A stretch of DNA of 64,000 nt from Cetobacterium somerae ATCC BAA-474 (GTDB lineage Bacteria > Fusobacteriota > Fusobacteriia > Fusobacteriales > Fusobacteriaceae): assembly GCF_000479045.1 (NCBI RefSeq), contig NZ_KI518200.1:62001-126000 (forward strand), given 5' to 3'. Below the pieces are notes generated by a model that saw only the letters and a list, made by a program, of their open reading frames with translations, did not search any database and had not been told where the DNA came from. Shown piece after piece: positions 25,245-32,376 of the stretch. The position numbers were made by a program, and so were the translations under genes. Every line of letters begins with the position of its first letter. Position 1 is the first letter of the stretch.

Positions 25245-26195
25245 TTATTTTATATAATTTAATTGTTCTCTAACGACCTCTTCTAAATAATCTAAGGACT
25301 GAAAATTTAGCTCTAAATTTATGTATTTTAAATTGGGTAAGTCATTTAATATTAATTTTAAATTCCCTCTATAAATCTTATGTGGATCAAGATTTTTCAT
25401 GTGTTCCCATTCAATTTTAAATTTTCCATTTCTATCTTCACTTGACCATTCTTTTATTTCGTTAGAAAAATCTTTTTCAAAATAATTTTTAAACTCTATT
25501 CCATTTATATGAACACCATATATAAATTTATTTAGTTCTTTTAATTCTTTTATTTTATTCAAAATATATTGATCTGCTTCTTGAAAACTCTTTATATTTT
25601 TTTCTGTGCATATTATATGAGATAAGTCTAATAAAAACCCTTTTTTTTCATACTTTACTCTTTCAAAAAAATATTTTGTTAATTCGTAGTCTTTTAAAGT
25701 TAATCCTGGCCATGGTAAATTTTCAAAAAGTAGTAAAGGTCCATCTCCTTTAAAAACTTCATTCACGATTTTCAAAGTTTCATCTAATACCTCTATAGAT
25801 GTATAATCAAAGTTACATGTAAATATATCTTTAGGTCTTACGTGTGAAACATGAAAAACTAAATACTTTGCTTTAATTTTTTTAGCATCTTCAAATTGTT
25901 TTTTAAAAGTTTCTAACAAAATCTCTTTTTTAAAAGAACGATAATAATTTAATATCCCTTCATCATCATAAAAATCTTCTCTTACCTTTTCCATATCCTC
26001 TCTCCAAAACTCTAGCCAAGTCGGATAATATAATAGATGAACTCCTTTTACAGGATACTTTTCATAACTTTCTAAAGGTAAATGATCCCCAATTATTGTT
26101 TCTATACCTGTTATACCTTCGTTTTTTAATTTTTCATATATTTTTAAAAATTTTTCTTCCTCTCCATTTTTAGGAATAAAACTAAAACTTATCAT
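25245..26195 (-). CDS. Xylose-isomerase-like TIM-barrel protein linked to corrinoid uptake
   Basis: 316 aa. The TIM-barrel/endonuclease IV superfamily (sugar phosphate isomerase-like) is indicated by metal-site residues at strand ends: H53 in GVHLLYYP, H115 and H118 in VFHVSHVRP, E158 in LLFENLPWPG, D190 and H193 in LLDLSHI, and H229 with E233 in GVHINGIE. These suggest a di- or trinuclear metal centre. The start overlaps the end of the binding-protein gene by 14 bases, so it is translationally coupled to corrinoid uptake. I do not know its substrate; corrinoid side-chain processing is only a guess from context, and a sugar isomerase or DUF692-like enzyme is the alternative. Confidence 0.6.
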   Translation of the reverse strand: MISFSFIPKNGEEEKFLKIYEKLKNEGITGIETIIGDHLPLESYEKYPVKGVHLLYYPTWLEFWREDMEKVREDFYDDEGILNYYRSFKKEILLETFKKQFEDAKKIKAKYLVFHVSHVRPKDIFTCNFDYTSIEVLDETLKIVNEVFKGDGPLLLFENLPWPGLTLKDYELTKYFFERVKYEKKGFLLDLSHIICTEKNIKSFQEADQYILNKIKELKELNKFIYGVHINGIEFKNYFEKDFSNEIKEWSSEDRNGKFKIEWEHMKNLDPHKIYRGNLKLILNDLPNLKYINLELNFQSLDYLEEVVREQLNYIK

Positions 26196-27042
26196 TGGAA
26201 AGCACTTCCTTCATCTGTTTTAAAGATTTTAAAACTCTTGTTGATGGTCTATTAATCCCTTCGTCTACAAAATACACTTTTCCAGTTTTTATAGCATCAA
26301 GCTCTCGCCATTCTGGTCTAGTCTTTATATCCTCTATAATCTCTTTTCTATCCTCACCTACAAATATAAATTCAGGATTCTCTTCAATAATAGATTCTAA
26401 AGTCGGCGAAATCCATCCCTCTTGATTTTCAAATATATTTTTTCCACCAGCATTTTCTATAACATCATTTAAAAATGTTTTTCCTCCTGTTGTATATATA
26501 GGATTATTTAAAATTTCAAAGTATACTCGCTTTTGCCTTTCTTTTTGTGATTTTAACTTTTCTAATTCTTCAGCATAATTATTTTTTAAATTATCACTCT
26601 TTTTTCTCTCATTTAAAAGATTTCCAATTTCATCTATAGATTTTTTAACTTCTTCTAATGAATTTGGAGTTTTCATTACATAAATAGGAATTCCAACCTC
26701 ATCAAAAATATTTAAGCTCTCTTTTCCTTTAGATAGATTGTGTTGGGATGTTATAACTAAATCTGGCATCAGTTCCATTATTTTTTCTTCATTCAATCTA
26801 TCTGTATTTAAAATTCCTTTACCTTCTAATTCTTTAGATATTTTTTCAGAATATATATCTACTCCAGCTAAAATATTAACTAATCCCATATCTACTATTA
26901 TCTCTGTATTTGATGGAACTGTTGAAATTATTCTCTCTACTTTTTCAGGAATTTCAACTTTACGACCAATTCCATCTACTAATATTCTTGAATATCCAAT
27001 TGAAAATACAAATATATTTAACATAAATACCTTTTTTAACAC
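26182..27042 (-). CDS. Periplasmic binding protein of a vitamin B12/siderophore-type ABC importer (BtuF-like)
   Basis: 287 aa from GTG 27042, which has GAGGTGGGCGA in front; the ORF continues upstream without a ribosome-binding site. A short signal peptide is followed by V-D-x-x-G-R-K-V-E-I-P and RIISTVPSNTEIIVDMGL, the class III (BtuF/FhuD) opening. TTGGKTFLNDVIENAGGKNIF and a late Arg-Pro segment (GINRPSTRVL) fit this family. It would carry corrinoid, or less likely heme or a siderophore, from the TonB receptor to an inner-membrane permease. The permease and ATPase genes are not here. The preceding TonB gene is riboswitch-controlled. Confidence 0.75.
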   Translation of the reverse strand: MLKKVFMLNIFVFSIGYSRILVDGIGRKVEIPEKVERIISTVPSNTEIIVDMGLVNILAGVDIYSEKISKELEGKGILNTDRLNEEKIMELMPDLVITSQHNLSKGKESLNIFDEVGIPIYVMKTPNSLEEVKKSIDEIGNLLNERKKSDNLKNNYAEELEKLKSQKERQKRVYFEILNNPIYTTGGKTFLNDVIENAGGKNIFENQEGWISPTLESIIEENPEFIFVGEDRKEIIEDIKTRPEWRELDAIKTGKVYFVDEGINRPSTRVLKSLKQMKEVLSNDKF

Positions 27043-27073
27043 TCGCCCACCTCTTCTATAAAAATATATTTTA

Positions 27074-27082
27074 ATTATAACA
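27074..27082 (-). promoter_or_regulatory. Extended -10 promoter candidate for the binding-protein gene
   Basis: TGTTATAAT reads on the minus strand just beyond the terminator of the TonB receptor gene and 32 bases before the GTG start. No good -35 box is visible, which is typical of extended -10 promoters. Confidence 0.35.
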
Positions 27083-27089
27083 CATATGT

Positions 27090-27128
27090 AAAAAATGCTC
27101 TTCTCATATCTTGAAAAGAGCATTTTTT
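27090..27128 (-). terminator. Intrinsic terminator after the TonB receptor gene
   Basis: AAAAAATGCTCTT (27090-27102) pairs perfectly with AAGAGCATTTTTT (27116-27128), and the minus-strand read ends in six T. It begins at the stop codon of the receptor gene. Confidence 0.8.
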
Positions 27129-27129
27129 A

Positions 27130-29007
27130 TTAAAAACTATATTTAAATCCAATATAATAATTTCTTTCTGGTGCAGGGTAGTAATTACGAGTTTTACTAT
27201 AACTACTATATCCTACATAATCATAATATTTTTCATTAAATAAATTATTAATTCCAGCATTTATAACTAATCCATCTTGAAAATCATATACAAAAGTTAA
27301 TCCACTTAATAAATAGCTATCTATTTTCTCTCTTTCATTGGCTTCATCATTACTATCGTAAGATTTTCCATAGTATTCCCAAGAGTTATTCATACTTAAT
27401 TTTTCATTAAATTTATAATTAAAGTTTAATACTCCCTTTATATTAGGAATTCCAGGAATATCTTTCCCTTCTTTAAACTCTGTTTTCATATAAGTTATTG
27501 ATTCCGATATTGTCAATTTATCAAAATAGTGTTCTAAAGAAAACTCTATTCCTTTTCTCTTACTTGTTCCATCTAAATTTCTATTTTTATTAAATTCATC
27601 GTTTTTATTTACTCCATAGAAAATTTCATTTTCTGTTTCTATATAGAATACTGATGTTGAGATATATGTATTCCCTACAAAATCCTTTACTCCAATTTCA
27701 TAAGTTTCTGTTTTTTGAGGATTAAATTCTCCTGCCCAAGCATTTATTTCATCTGTATTAGGTGCTCTAAATCCTTTGGTATAACTTACATATGTAGATC
27801 CCGAATCAGAATATAAATAGCTTCCTGTCAGTTCTATTGCATCTTCTTTAAACTTTCTTGTTACAAATCTATCTCCCTTGTATTCAATATTTTGTCTTCT
27901 GTATCCTTGAGTAAATCTAAACTTCTCTATTGTAGAACTATTTATTATAAATCCACCTAAAGAGTTTTTTTCAGATTTTCCATTTCCATAAGCAAAATCT
28001 CTTGTCTCTCCCTGATAAATGTCTCCACCAAATACAACATAATTCTCATCTAAATATGAATATTTAAGTTGTGGCTTTAAATATTTAACTTCTGTCTTGT
28101 AATTACTTCCATTTGAAGAGTAGTTTTCATGAGCATATCTTCCTAATAGTTTAAATTCTAAATCAGAATTTATATTATATAAGTAATCTCCTACAAAATT
28201 ATTTTTCTCTGTTTTTCCATCAATTCTCCAAGCATTTGGATTAGATTGTGTTCTGTCTTCATTAACTTCATCTTTAGTCAATGCTCCCGGAGCTTTAAAA
28301 TCATTTTTAGAATAATTATATTTAAATTTTAACTCTCCATCATTAAGTTTATATCTACTTCTAAATCCAAAACTTTGTAAATCATCTTTAGAATAATCCC
28401 TATATCCATCTTTTTCTTTTTTCAAATAATCTACTTCAACTAAAAGCTTTTCTCCTATTTTAGTTCCATATGTAATTTGCTGTTTTTTTAATCCATAAGA
28501 TCCTATTTCACTATTTAAGCTTCCATAATTTTTTTTATTTTCAGGTGCTTTTGTCACTATATTTATTGTTCCTCCAACTGCTCCATCTCCGTATAAAACT
28601 GAGCCTCCAGAAGGTATTACTTCAATTCTCTCTATATTATCTACTGGAATATTGCTTGTTTGATATCCTGATAAATCAATCGAATTAATTGGCGCTCCAT
28701 CAACTAATACTATAACATTTGACTTTGCTGTAGGCCCTTGACCTCTTATATCAAAAGCGGCATCTGCTCCACCCATCTCTTTTACAATAACACTTGATAC
28801 TAATTTTAAAGCTTCTGCTACTGTTTTCGCTCCCCTTTGCGTTATCTCTTCTCCTGTTAATACAGTTATATTTTTAGGTATATCTGCTATTGTTGTCTCT
28901 GTATTTTCACTCGTTATAACACTTTCTTCTAATTTCACAACCTTGTCTTGTCCCATTGATAAACTAGATGCAAGAATCAGTCCTGCAATATAAAATCTTT
29001 TTTTCAT
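27130..29007 (-). CDS. btuB: TonB-dependent outer-membrane receptor, probable corrinoid transporter
   Basis: 625 aa. It has a signal peptide (about residues 1-19), a candidate TonB box near KVVKLEESVITSE, a plug domain (IPKNITVLTGEEI, FDIRGQGPTAKSNVIVLVDG, IERIEVIPSGGSVLYGDGAVGGTINIVTK) and a 22-strand barrel ending in an aromatic residue (GFKYSF). It imports a scarce nutrient across the outer membrane using TonB energy. The cobalamin riboswitch directly upstream is strong evidence that the substrate is a corrinoid. The ATG at 29007 is preceded by GGGAGG. A terminator separates it from the downstream binding-protein gene, which may be expressed independently or by read-through. Confidence 0.88.
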   Translation of the reverse strand: MKKRFYIAGLILASSLSMGQDKVVKLEESVITSENTETTIADIPKNITVLTGEEITQRGAKTVAEALKLVSSVIVKEMGGADAAFDIRGQGPTAKSNVIVLVDGAPINSIDLSGYQTSNIPVDNIERIEVIPSGGSVLYGDGAVGGTINIVTKAPENKKNYGSLNSEIGSYGLKKQQITYGTKIGEKLLVEVDYLKKEKDGYRDYSKDDLQSFGFRSRYKLNDGELKFKYNYSKNDFKAPGALTKDEVNEDRTQSNPNAWRIDGKTEKNNFVGDYLYNINSDLEFKLLGRYAHENYSSNGSNYKTEVKYLKPQLKYSYLDENYVVFGGDIYQGETRDFAYGNGKSEKNSLGGFIINSSTIEKFRFTQGYRRQNIEYKGDRFVTRKFKEDAIELTGSYLYSDSGSTYVSYTKGFRAPNTDEINAWAGEFNPQKTETYEIGVKDFVGNTYISTSVFYIETENEIFYGVNKNDEFNKNRNLDGTSKRKGIEFSLEHYFDKLTISESITYMKTEFKEGKDIPGIPNIKGVLNFNYKFNEKLSMNNSWEYYGKSYDSNDEANEREKIDSYLLSGLTFVYDFQDGLVINAGINNLFNEKYYDYVGYSSYSKTRNYYPAPERNYYIGFKYSF

Positions 29008-29046
29008 TTAATTTAATCCTCCCATTCTGTCACTCGCAGTTTATTT

Positions 29047-29188
29047 TTATGGCAGGTATCCTGACTCAACTTCATCCTCCAATAGCCCTTCCCAGTTTCC
29101 CAGTGGTTTATCTATTTTTGTCCATTTTACAGTGGCGTGACCGTTTAAGCTTTTCACTTAATTCCCTTTTAATTTATAAAAACCATAA
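29047..29188 (-). ncRNA. Cobalamin riboswitch
   Basis: Read on the minus strand, the leader contains the conserved core GCCACTGTAAAA, then CCACTGGGAAACTGGGAAGG, then GATGA, and the B12-box-like end GAGTCAGGATACCTGCC (29067-29051). An outer helix pairs TTATGG (29188-29183) with CCATAA (29052-29047). A TATAAT at 29200-29195 would start transcription close to the 5' end of the aptamer. The receptor ribosome-binding site lies about 25 bases past the aptamer, so translational control is plausible. The stretch 29008-29321 between btuB and ogt holds only this RNA and promoters. Confidence 0.93.
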
Positions 29189-29264
29189 CGTCTTATTATA
29201 CTATAATCACTTCATTTTTAAAAGTTTTAAACAATAAGTGAACAAAATATATTTTAAATTAACC

Positions 29265-29293
29265 TTGATTTATTTATATTTTTTAAGTACAAT
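29265..29293 (+). promoter_or_regulatory. Sigma70-type promoter of ogt
   Basis: TTGATT (29265-29270), a 17-base spacer and TACAAT (29288-29293) precede the start codon by about 28 bases. AAGGAGAGTTT follows as the ribosome-binding site. Confidence 0.6.
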
Positions 29294-29321
29294 TTAGATA
29301 AAAAATTTTTAAGGAGAGTTT

Positions 29322-29798
29322 ATGAAAAATATTATCCCAGGTTATTTTTATATTTTTGACACTCCATTTGGTTTACTTAAAATTGAAGAATTAAATAATG
29401 AAATTATTAAAATTGAACTTAACAAACCTACTTCAAATAGAACTTTTAAGCTTACAAAACTTTTAGAAGAATCCTTTAAAGAGATTGATGAATTTCTAAA
29501 AGGCAAGAGAAAAAAATTTACATTTAAAATAAATCCTATTGGAACAGAGTTTCAAAAATCTGTTTGGAAAGCATTGCTTAATATTCCTTATGGAGAAGTT
29601 AAAACTTATAAAGATATTGCAATTGCTATTGGCAATCCTAAGGCATGTAGAGCTGTTGGATTAGCAAACAATAAAAATCCCATCCCCATAGTTATTCCTT
29701 GTCATAGAGTAATTGGTTCCAATGGTAAACTAACTGGATATGCCTATGGATTATCTATAAAATCCCATTTACTTAATTTAGAAAAAGGTGCAAAATAA
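29322..29798 (+). CDS. ogt: Methylated-DNA--[protein]-cysteine S-methyltransferase
   Basis: 158 aa. GTEFQKSVWKALLNIPYGEV near residue 70, then ACRAVGLANNKNPIPIVIPCHRVIG with the acceptor Cys in the P-C-H-R-V motif, then GKLTGYAYGL. It removes alkyl groups from O6-alkylguanine by suicidal transfer to that Cys. The length and absence of an Ada regulatory domain fit Ogt. It is a single-gene unit on the plus strand with its own promoter and a terminator whose loop contains the stop codon. Confidence 0.95.
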   Translation: MKNIIPGYFYIFDTPFGLLKIEELNNEIIKIELNKPTSNRTFKLTKLLEESFKEIDEFLKGKRKKFTFKINPIGTEFQKSVWKALLNIPYGEVKTYKDIAIAIGNPKACRAVGLANNKNPIPIVIPCHRVIGSNGKLTGYAYGLSIKSHLLNLEKGAK

Positions 29799-29813
29799 TT
29801 TTGCACCTTTTTT
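29782..29813. terminator. Bidirectional terminator between ogt and putP
   Basis: AAAAAGGTGCAAAA and TTTTGCACCTTTTT form a perfect stem with a very short loop containing the ogt stop; the symporter stop lies at its right edge. A and T runs serve both strands. Confidence 0.85.
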
Positions 29814-31245
29814 AAGCTTCAACTACATTTTTAAAAACTACTTTCTCTACTATGTAAACTGTTATTAGATTAGTAAAAAATCCTGGTAATAACTCATACA
29901 TATAACTATCTAACCCTAAAACTTTCCACATTAAAAATACAAACATTCCAACTAAAATCCCTGATAAAACACTTTTGCTATTTACATTTTTAAAATAAAG
30001 TACCGATATTATTGCTGGTCCAAATATTGTCCCAAAACCTCCCCAAGCATAAGCTACCAATGATAATACTTTAGCATTTTGATTTAATGCAAATAGTAAT
30101 GCTAATAAAGCTATTACAACAACACATAGTCTTCCAACCCACATTATCTCTTTGTCAGAAACATCTTTTTTCATATATTTATAAAAGTCTTCTGTTAAAG
30201 TAGTTGATGAAACTAACAATTGTGAATCTATCGTTGACATTATTGCTGATAATATTGCAGCTAATAAAATTCCTGCTACCCAAGGATTAAACAACTCTTT
30301 TATCATATAGATAAATATTTTTTCTGCATCTCCTCCTAACTCTGCAACATTTTTAAAAAGTGGTATTCCTAAAAGTCCAATTGCTATTGCTCCAATTAAA
30401 GAGATAATTACCCATATCATAGCTATTCTTCTAGATTTTTTTAATTCTTTTACATCACTTATACTCATAAATCTAACTAAAATATGAGGTTGTCCAAAAT
30501 ATCCTAGTCCCCAAGCTAAAGAAGACAATATTCCTAATATTCCTATATTCTCTCCATTTTGTTTAAATATATTAAATGAAATTCCTTTCAACTCAATTCC
30601 TTGTCTAACTGTCTCAATATCTCCAATTTTATAATATGCTGCTAACGGAACAGCTATTATAGCTAAAAACATTAGCCCTCCTTGAAAAAAATCTGTCCAA
30701 CAAGAAGCTAAATATCCTCCCATAAATGTATACACGACTATTGTTACTGCACCAATTATTACTGCAACTTTGTAATCAATTCCAAGTATTGATTCAAATA
30801 GTTTTCCTGCTGCTACTAGTCCAGATGATGAATAAATTGTAAAGAAAAATAGTGTTCCTAAAGCTAGAACTTTTCTTATTGTTCCTTTATCATCTTTTAA
30901 TTTTTTTTCTAAAAATGTTGGTAAAGTTAAGGTATCTTCTATTTCAGTTTCAACTCTAAGTTTTGGAGCTATAAATTTCCAATTTAAATATGTTCCCACG
31001 GTTAAACCTATTACAACCCAAATTTGTCCAAATCCTGAAAGATATACTGCTCCTGGTAATCCCATTAATAACCATCCACTCATATCACTAGCTTGTGCTG
31101 ATAGCGCAGTTACCCAACTTCCTACTCCTCTACCTCCTATTAAGTAATCCTCAGAACTGGAGGTTTTTCCATAAAAATAAACTCCTACTCCTATTAAAAA
31201 TAATAAATATGCTCCAAATGTAATAAATGTTTCTACTCCTATCAT
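29812..31245 (-). CDS. putP: Sodium/proline symporter
   Basis: 477 aa from ATG 31245, with GGGAGGAGTATAAA in front; the upstream in-frame start lacks a site. It is a sodium:solute symporter (SSF) family protein with about 13 membrane helices. Signatures: LIGVGVYFYGKTSSSEDYLIGGR at the start, WVTALSAQASDMSGWLLMGLPG near residue 50 (PutP type), GGYLASCWTDFFQG near 190 and WGLGYFGQPHILVRFM near 255. It imports proline with Na+ across the inner membrane. Expression is probably governed by the unusual leader RNA at 31271-31535. Proline as substrate is inferred from the family and from the Pro codons of the leader peptide; other SSF substrates are the alternative. Confidence 0.88.
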   Translation of the reverse strand: MIGVETFITFGAYLLFLIGVGVYFYGKTSSSEDYLIGGRGVGSWVTALSAQASDMSGWLLMGLPGAVYLSGFGQIWVVIGLTVGTYLNWKFIAPKLRVETEIEDTLTLPTFLEKKLKDDKGTIRKVLALGTLFFFTIYSSSGLVAAGKLFESILGIDYKVAVIIGAVTIVVYTFMGGYLASCWTDFFQGGLMFLAIIAVPLAAYYKIGDIETVRQGIELKGISFNIFKQNGENIGILGILSSLAWGLGYFGQPHILVRFMSISDVKELKKSRRIAMIWVIISLIGAIAIGLLGIPLFKNVAELGGDAEKIFIYMIKELFNPWVAGILLAAILSAIMSTIDSQLLVSSTTLTEDFYKYMKKDVSDKEIMWVGRLCVVVIALLALLFALNQNAKVLSLVAYAWGGFGTIFGPAIISVLYFKNVNSKSVLSGILVGMFVFLMWKVLGLDSYMYELLPGFFTNLITVYIVEKVVFKNVVEA

Positions 31246-31270
31246 TTTATACTCCTCCCAAATTTTTAAT

Positions 31271-31318
31271 AAAAATAAAAAAGGGTCACTCAAGTACAGT
31301 TTTGTACCTAAGTGACCC
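31271..31318 (-). terminator. Attenuator terminator in the putP leader
   Basis: On the minus strand GGGTCACTTAGGTAC (31318 downward) pairs with GTACTTGAGTGACCC with two G-U pairs, loop AAAACT, followed by TTTTTTATTTTT. It sits between a leader peptide and the putP ribosome-binding site, so it ends the leader and not an upstream gene. Confidence 0.75.
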
Positions 31319-31369
31319 TCATCAAAAGAATCCTATTAAAAATAATCTTTTATTAAAAGTTATTTCCCC

Positions 31370-31415
31370 TTAGATACAGATCCAAAATCGTAACACAAAA
31401 TGGATCTGTATCTAA
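31370..31415 (-). other. Perfect 15-bp hairpin in the putP leader (candidate switching stem)
   Basis: TTAGATACAGATCCA (31370-31384) and TGGATCTGTATCTAA (31401-31415) are exact inverse complements with a 16-base loop. The downstream arm on the RNA (GUAUCUAAGGGG) can also pair with the 5' arm of the attenuator terminator (CUUAGGUAC, one G-U) and nearly with the CCCCCUAGAUA at the end of the leader peptide. Confidence 0.65.
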
Positions 31416-31444
31416 ACATAAACTAATGCTTAAAACACAAATCC

Positions 31445-31504
31445 CTATCTAGGGGGGATGGGTTGTCTATTTACACTATTTGAAATAACTTGATCTTTTC
31501 TCAT
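31445..31504 (-). CDS. Putative proline-containing leader peptide of putP
   Basis: A 19-codon frame, MRKDQVISNSVNRQPIPPR, starts at ATG 31504 with AAAGGAGAG ending six bases before it and stops at TAG 31447-31445. Three of its last five codons are Pro (CCC, CCC, CCT), and the neighbouring genes have no short peptide like it. The sequence runs ahead of a stable hairpin and an intrinsic terminator before the proline importer, the arrangement of an amino-acid attenuation leader. It is too short to be a convincing protein by itself; the case rests on position, the ribosome-binding site and the promoter. Confidence 0.65.
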   Translation of the reverse strand: MRKDQVISNSVNRQPIPPR

Positions 31505-31535
31505 TAGAACTCTCCTTTAATTTTTTATTTTCATT

Positions 31536-31564
31536 ATGGTAACATATGAAAATAATTTTGTCAA
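31536..31564 (-). promoter_or_regulatory. Sigma70-type promoter of the putP leader
   Basis: A perfect TTGACA (31564-31559), a 17-base spacer and TACCAT (31541-31536) lie directly behind the stop of the rhodanese gene. The transcript would begin near 31529, just ahead of the leader peptide's ribosome-binding site. The region 31246-31567 contains only this promoter and the leader. Confidence 0.65.
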
Positions 31565-31567
31565 TTT

Positions 31568-31861
31568 TTATTTCCAAGTTAATATTCCCTCTTGAGAATT
31601 AAAAACTTTTGTGAATCCCTCTTCTAATAAAATTAAAGCTGCTGTTTTAGAACGAACTCCGCTTCTACAAAAAGTTATATACGTCTTACTTTTATCTAGC
31701 TCAATAACTCTTTCTTCTAATTCATGTAGTGGAACATTTAAACTATCTTCAACTGATTCTTCCCAGTATTCATCTTCTGTTCGTACATCTAAAAGTACTG
31801 TATTCTCCTGTGTTAGCAGTTCTTTTACTTCAATTTTATTTAATGTTTGATATTTTTTCAT
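31568..31861 (-). CDS. Single-domain rhodanese-like sulfurtransferase
   Basis: 97 aa, one rhodanese domain: LLDVRTEDEYWEESVEDSLNVPL, then YITFCRSGVRSKTAALIL with the active-site loop C-R-S-G-V-R. It transfers or carries persulfide sulfur in the cytoplasm. It follows flavodoxin and a TcdA-like E1 enzyme in the same operon, so sulfur relay to one of these neighbours is possible. No signal peptide is seen. Confidence 0.88.
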   Translation of the reverse strand: MKKYQTLNKIEVKELLTQENTVLLDVRTEDEYWEESVEDSLNVPLHELEERVIELDKSKTYITFCRSGVRSKTAALILLEEGFTKVFNSQEGILTWK

Positions 31862-31870
31862 AATTGTTCC

Positions 31871-32374
31871 TTAATTAAATAGAGGTTTAATCTCTTCTAT
31901 CCACGCTTTGATTCTATCAGGTGTTTCATTATCTTGATTACTTTCATCTAAAGCAAGACCAATAAATTTATCATCCACAACTGATTCAGTTTCTTCATAA
32001 CTATATCCTTCTGTTGAAGTAAATCCTACCACTTTAGCACCTTTAGCTATAACTGCATCATATAATTTTCTCATTGCTCCAACGTATGACTCACCGAATG
32101 CAAATTGATTTCCTACACCTACGATTCCTACTACCTTATTAGTAAAATCTAAACTTTTTAATTTATCATACACATTTTCCCAATCTTTTTGTAGCTCTCC
32201 AACTCCATAAGTTGGTGAAACTAAAATTAGATTTTCAACATTCTCCATCTCATCAATTCCATTTGCTACATCAAAAACCTCGTATTCCTCTCCTCTTAAG
32301 TAAAACTCTATTTCATCAACTATTCCAGCTGTTATTCCTGATGTTGTTCCATAAAAAATTCCTATTTTTTTCAT
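31871..32374 (-). CDS. Flavodoxin
   Basis: 167 aa. The FMN phosphate loop is GIFYGTTSGITAGIV at residues 4-18. The second FMN region has SPTYGVGELQKDW near 53, and GVGNQFAFGESYVGAM near 90 is typical of long-chain flavodoxins. It is an electron carrier that can replace ferredoxin, for example with the PFOR at 3508. It sits between the TcdA-like gene (2-base gap) and the rhodanese gene. Confidence 0.93.
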   Translation of the reverse strand: MKKIGIFYGTTSGITAGIVDEIEFYLRGEEYEVFDVANGIDEMENVENLILVSPTYGVGELQKDWENVYDKLKSLDFTNKVVGIVGVGNQFAFGESYVGAMRKLYDAVIAKGAKVVGFTSTEGYSYEETESVVDDKFIGLALDESNQDNETPDRIKAWIEEIKPLFN

Positions 32375-32376
32375 AA

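Noticed and set aside
28968-29237. Plus-strand 89-codon frame opposite the btuB start
   Set aside because: It lies over the signal peptide of btuB and the cobalamin riboswitch, has no ribosome-binding site and its product has no recognisable features.
31246-31567. T-box or other known riboswitch before putP
   Set aside because: The T-box core sequence (AGGGUGGNACCGCG) and lysine, glycine or SAM aptamer motifs were not found. The short frame with Pro codons explains the leader better.
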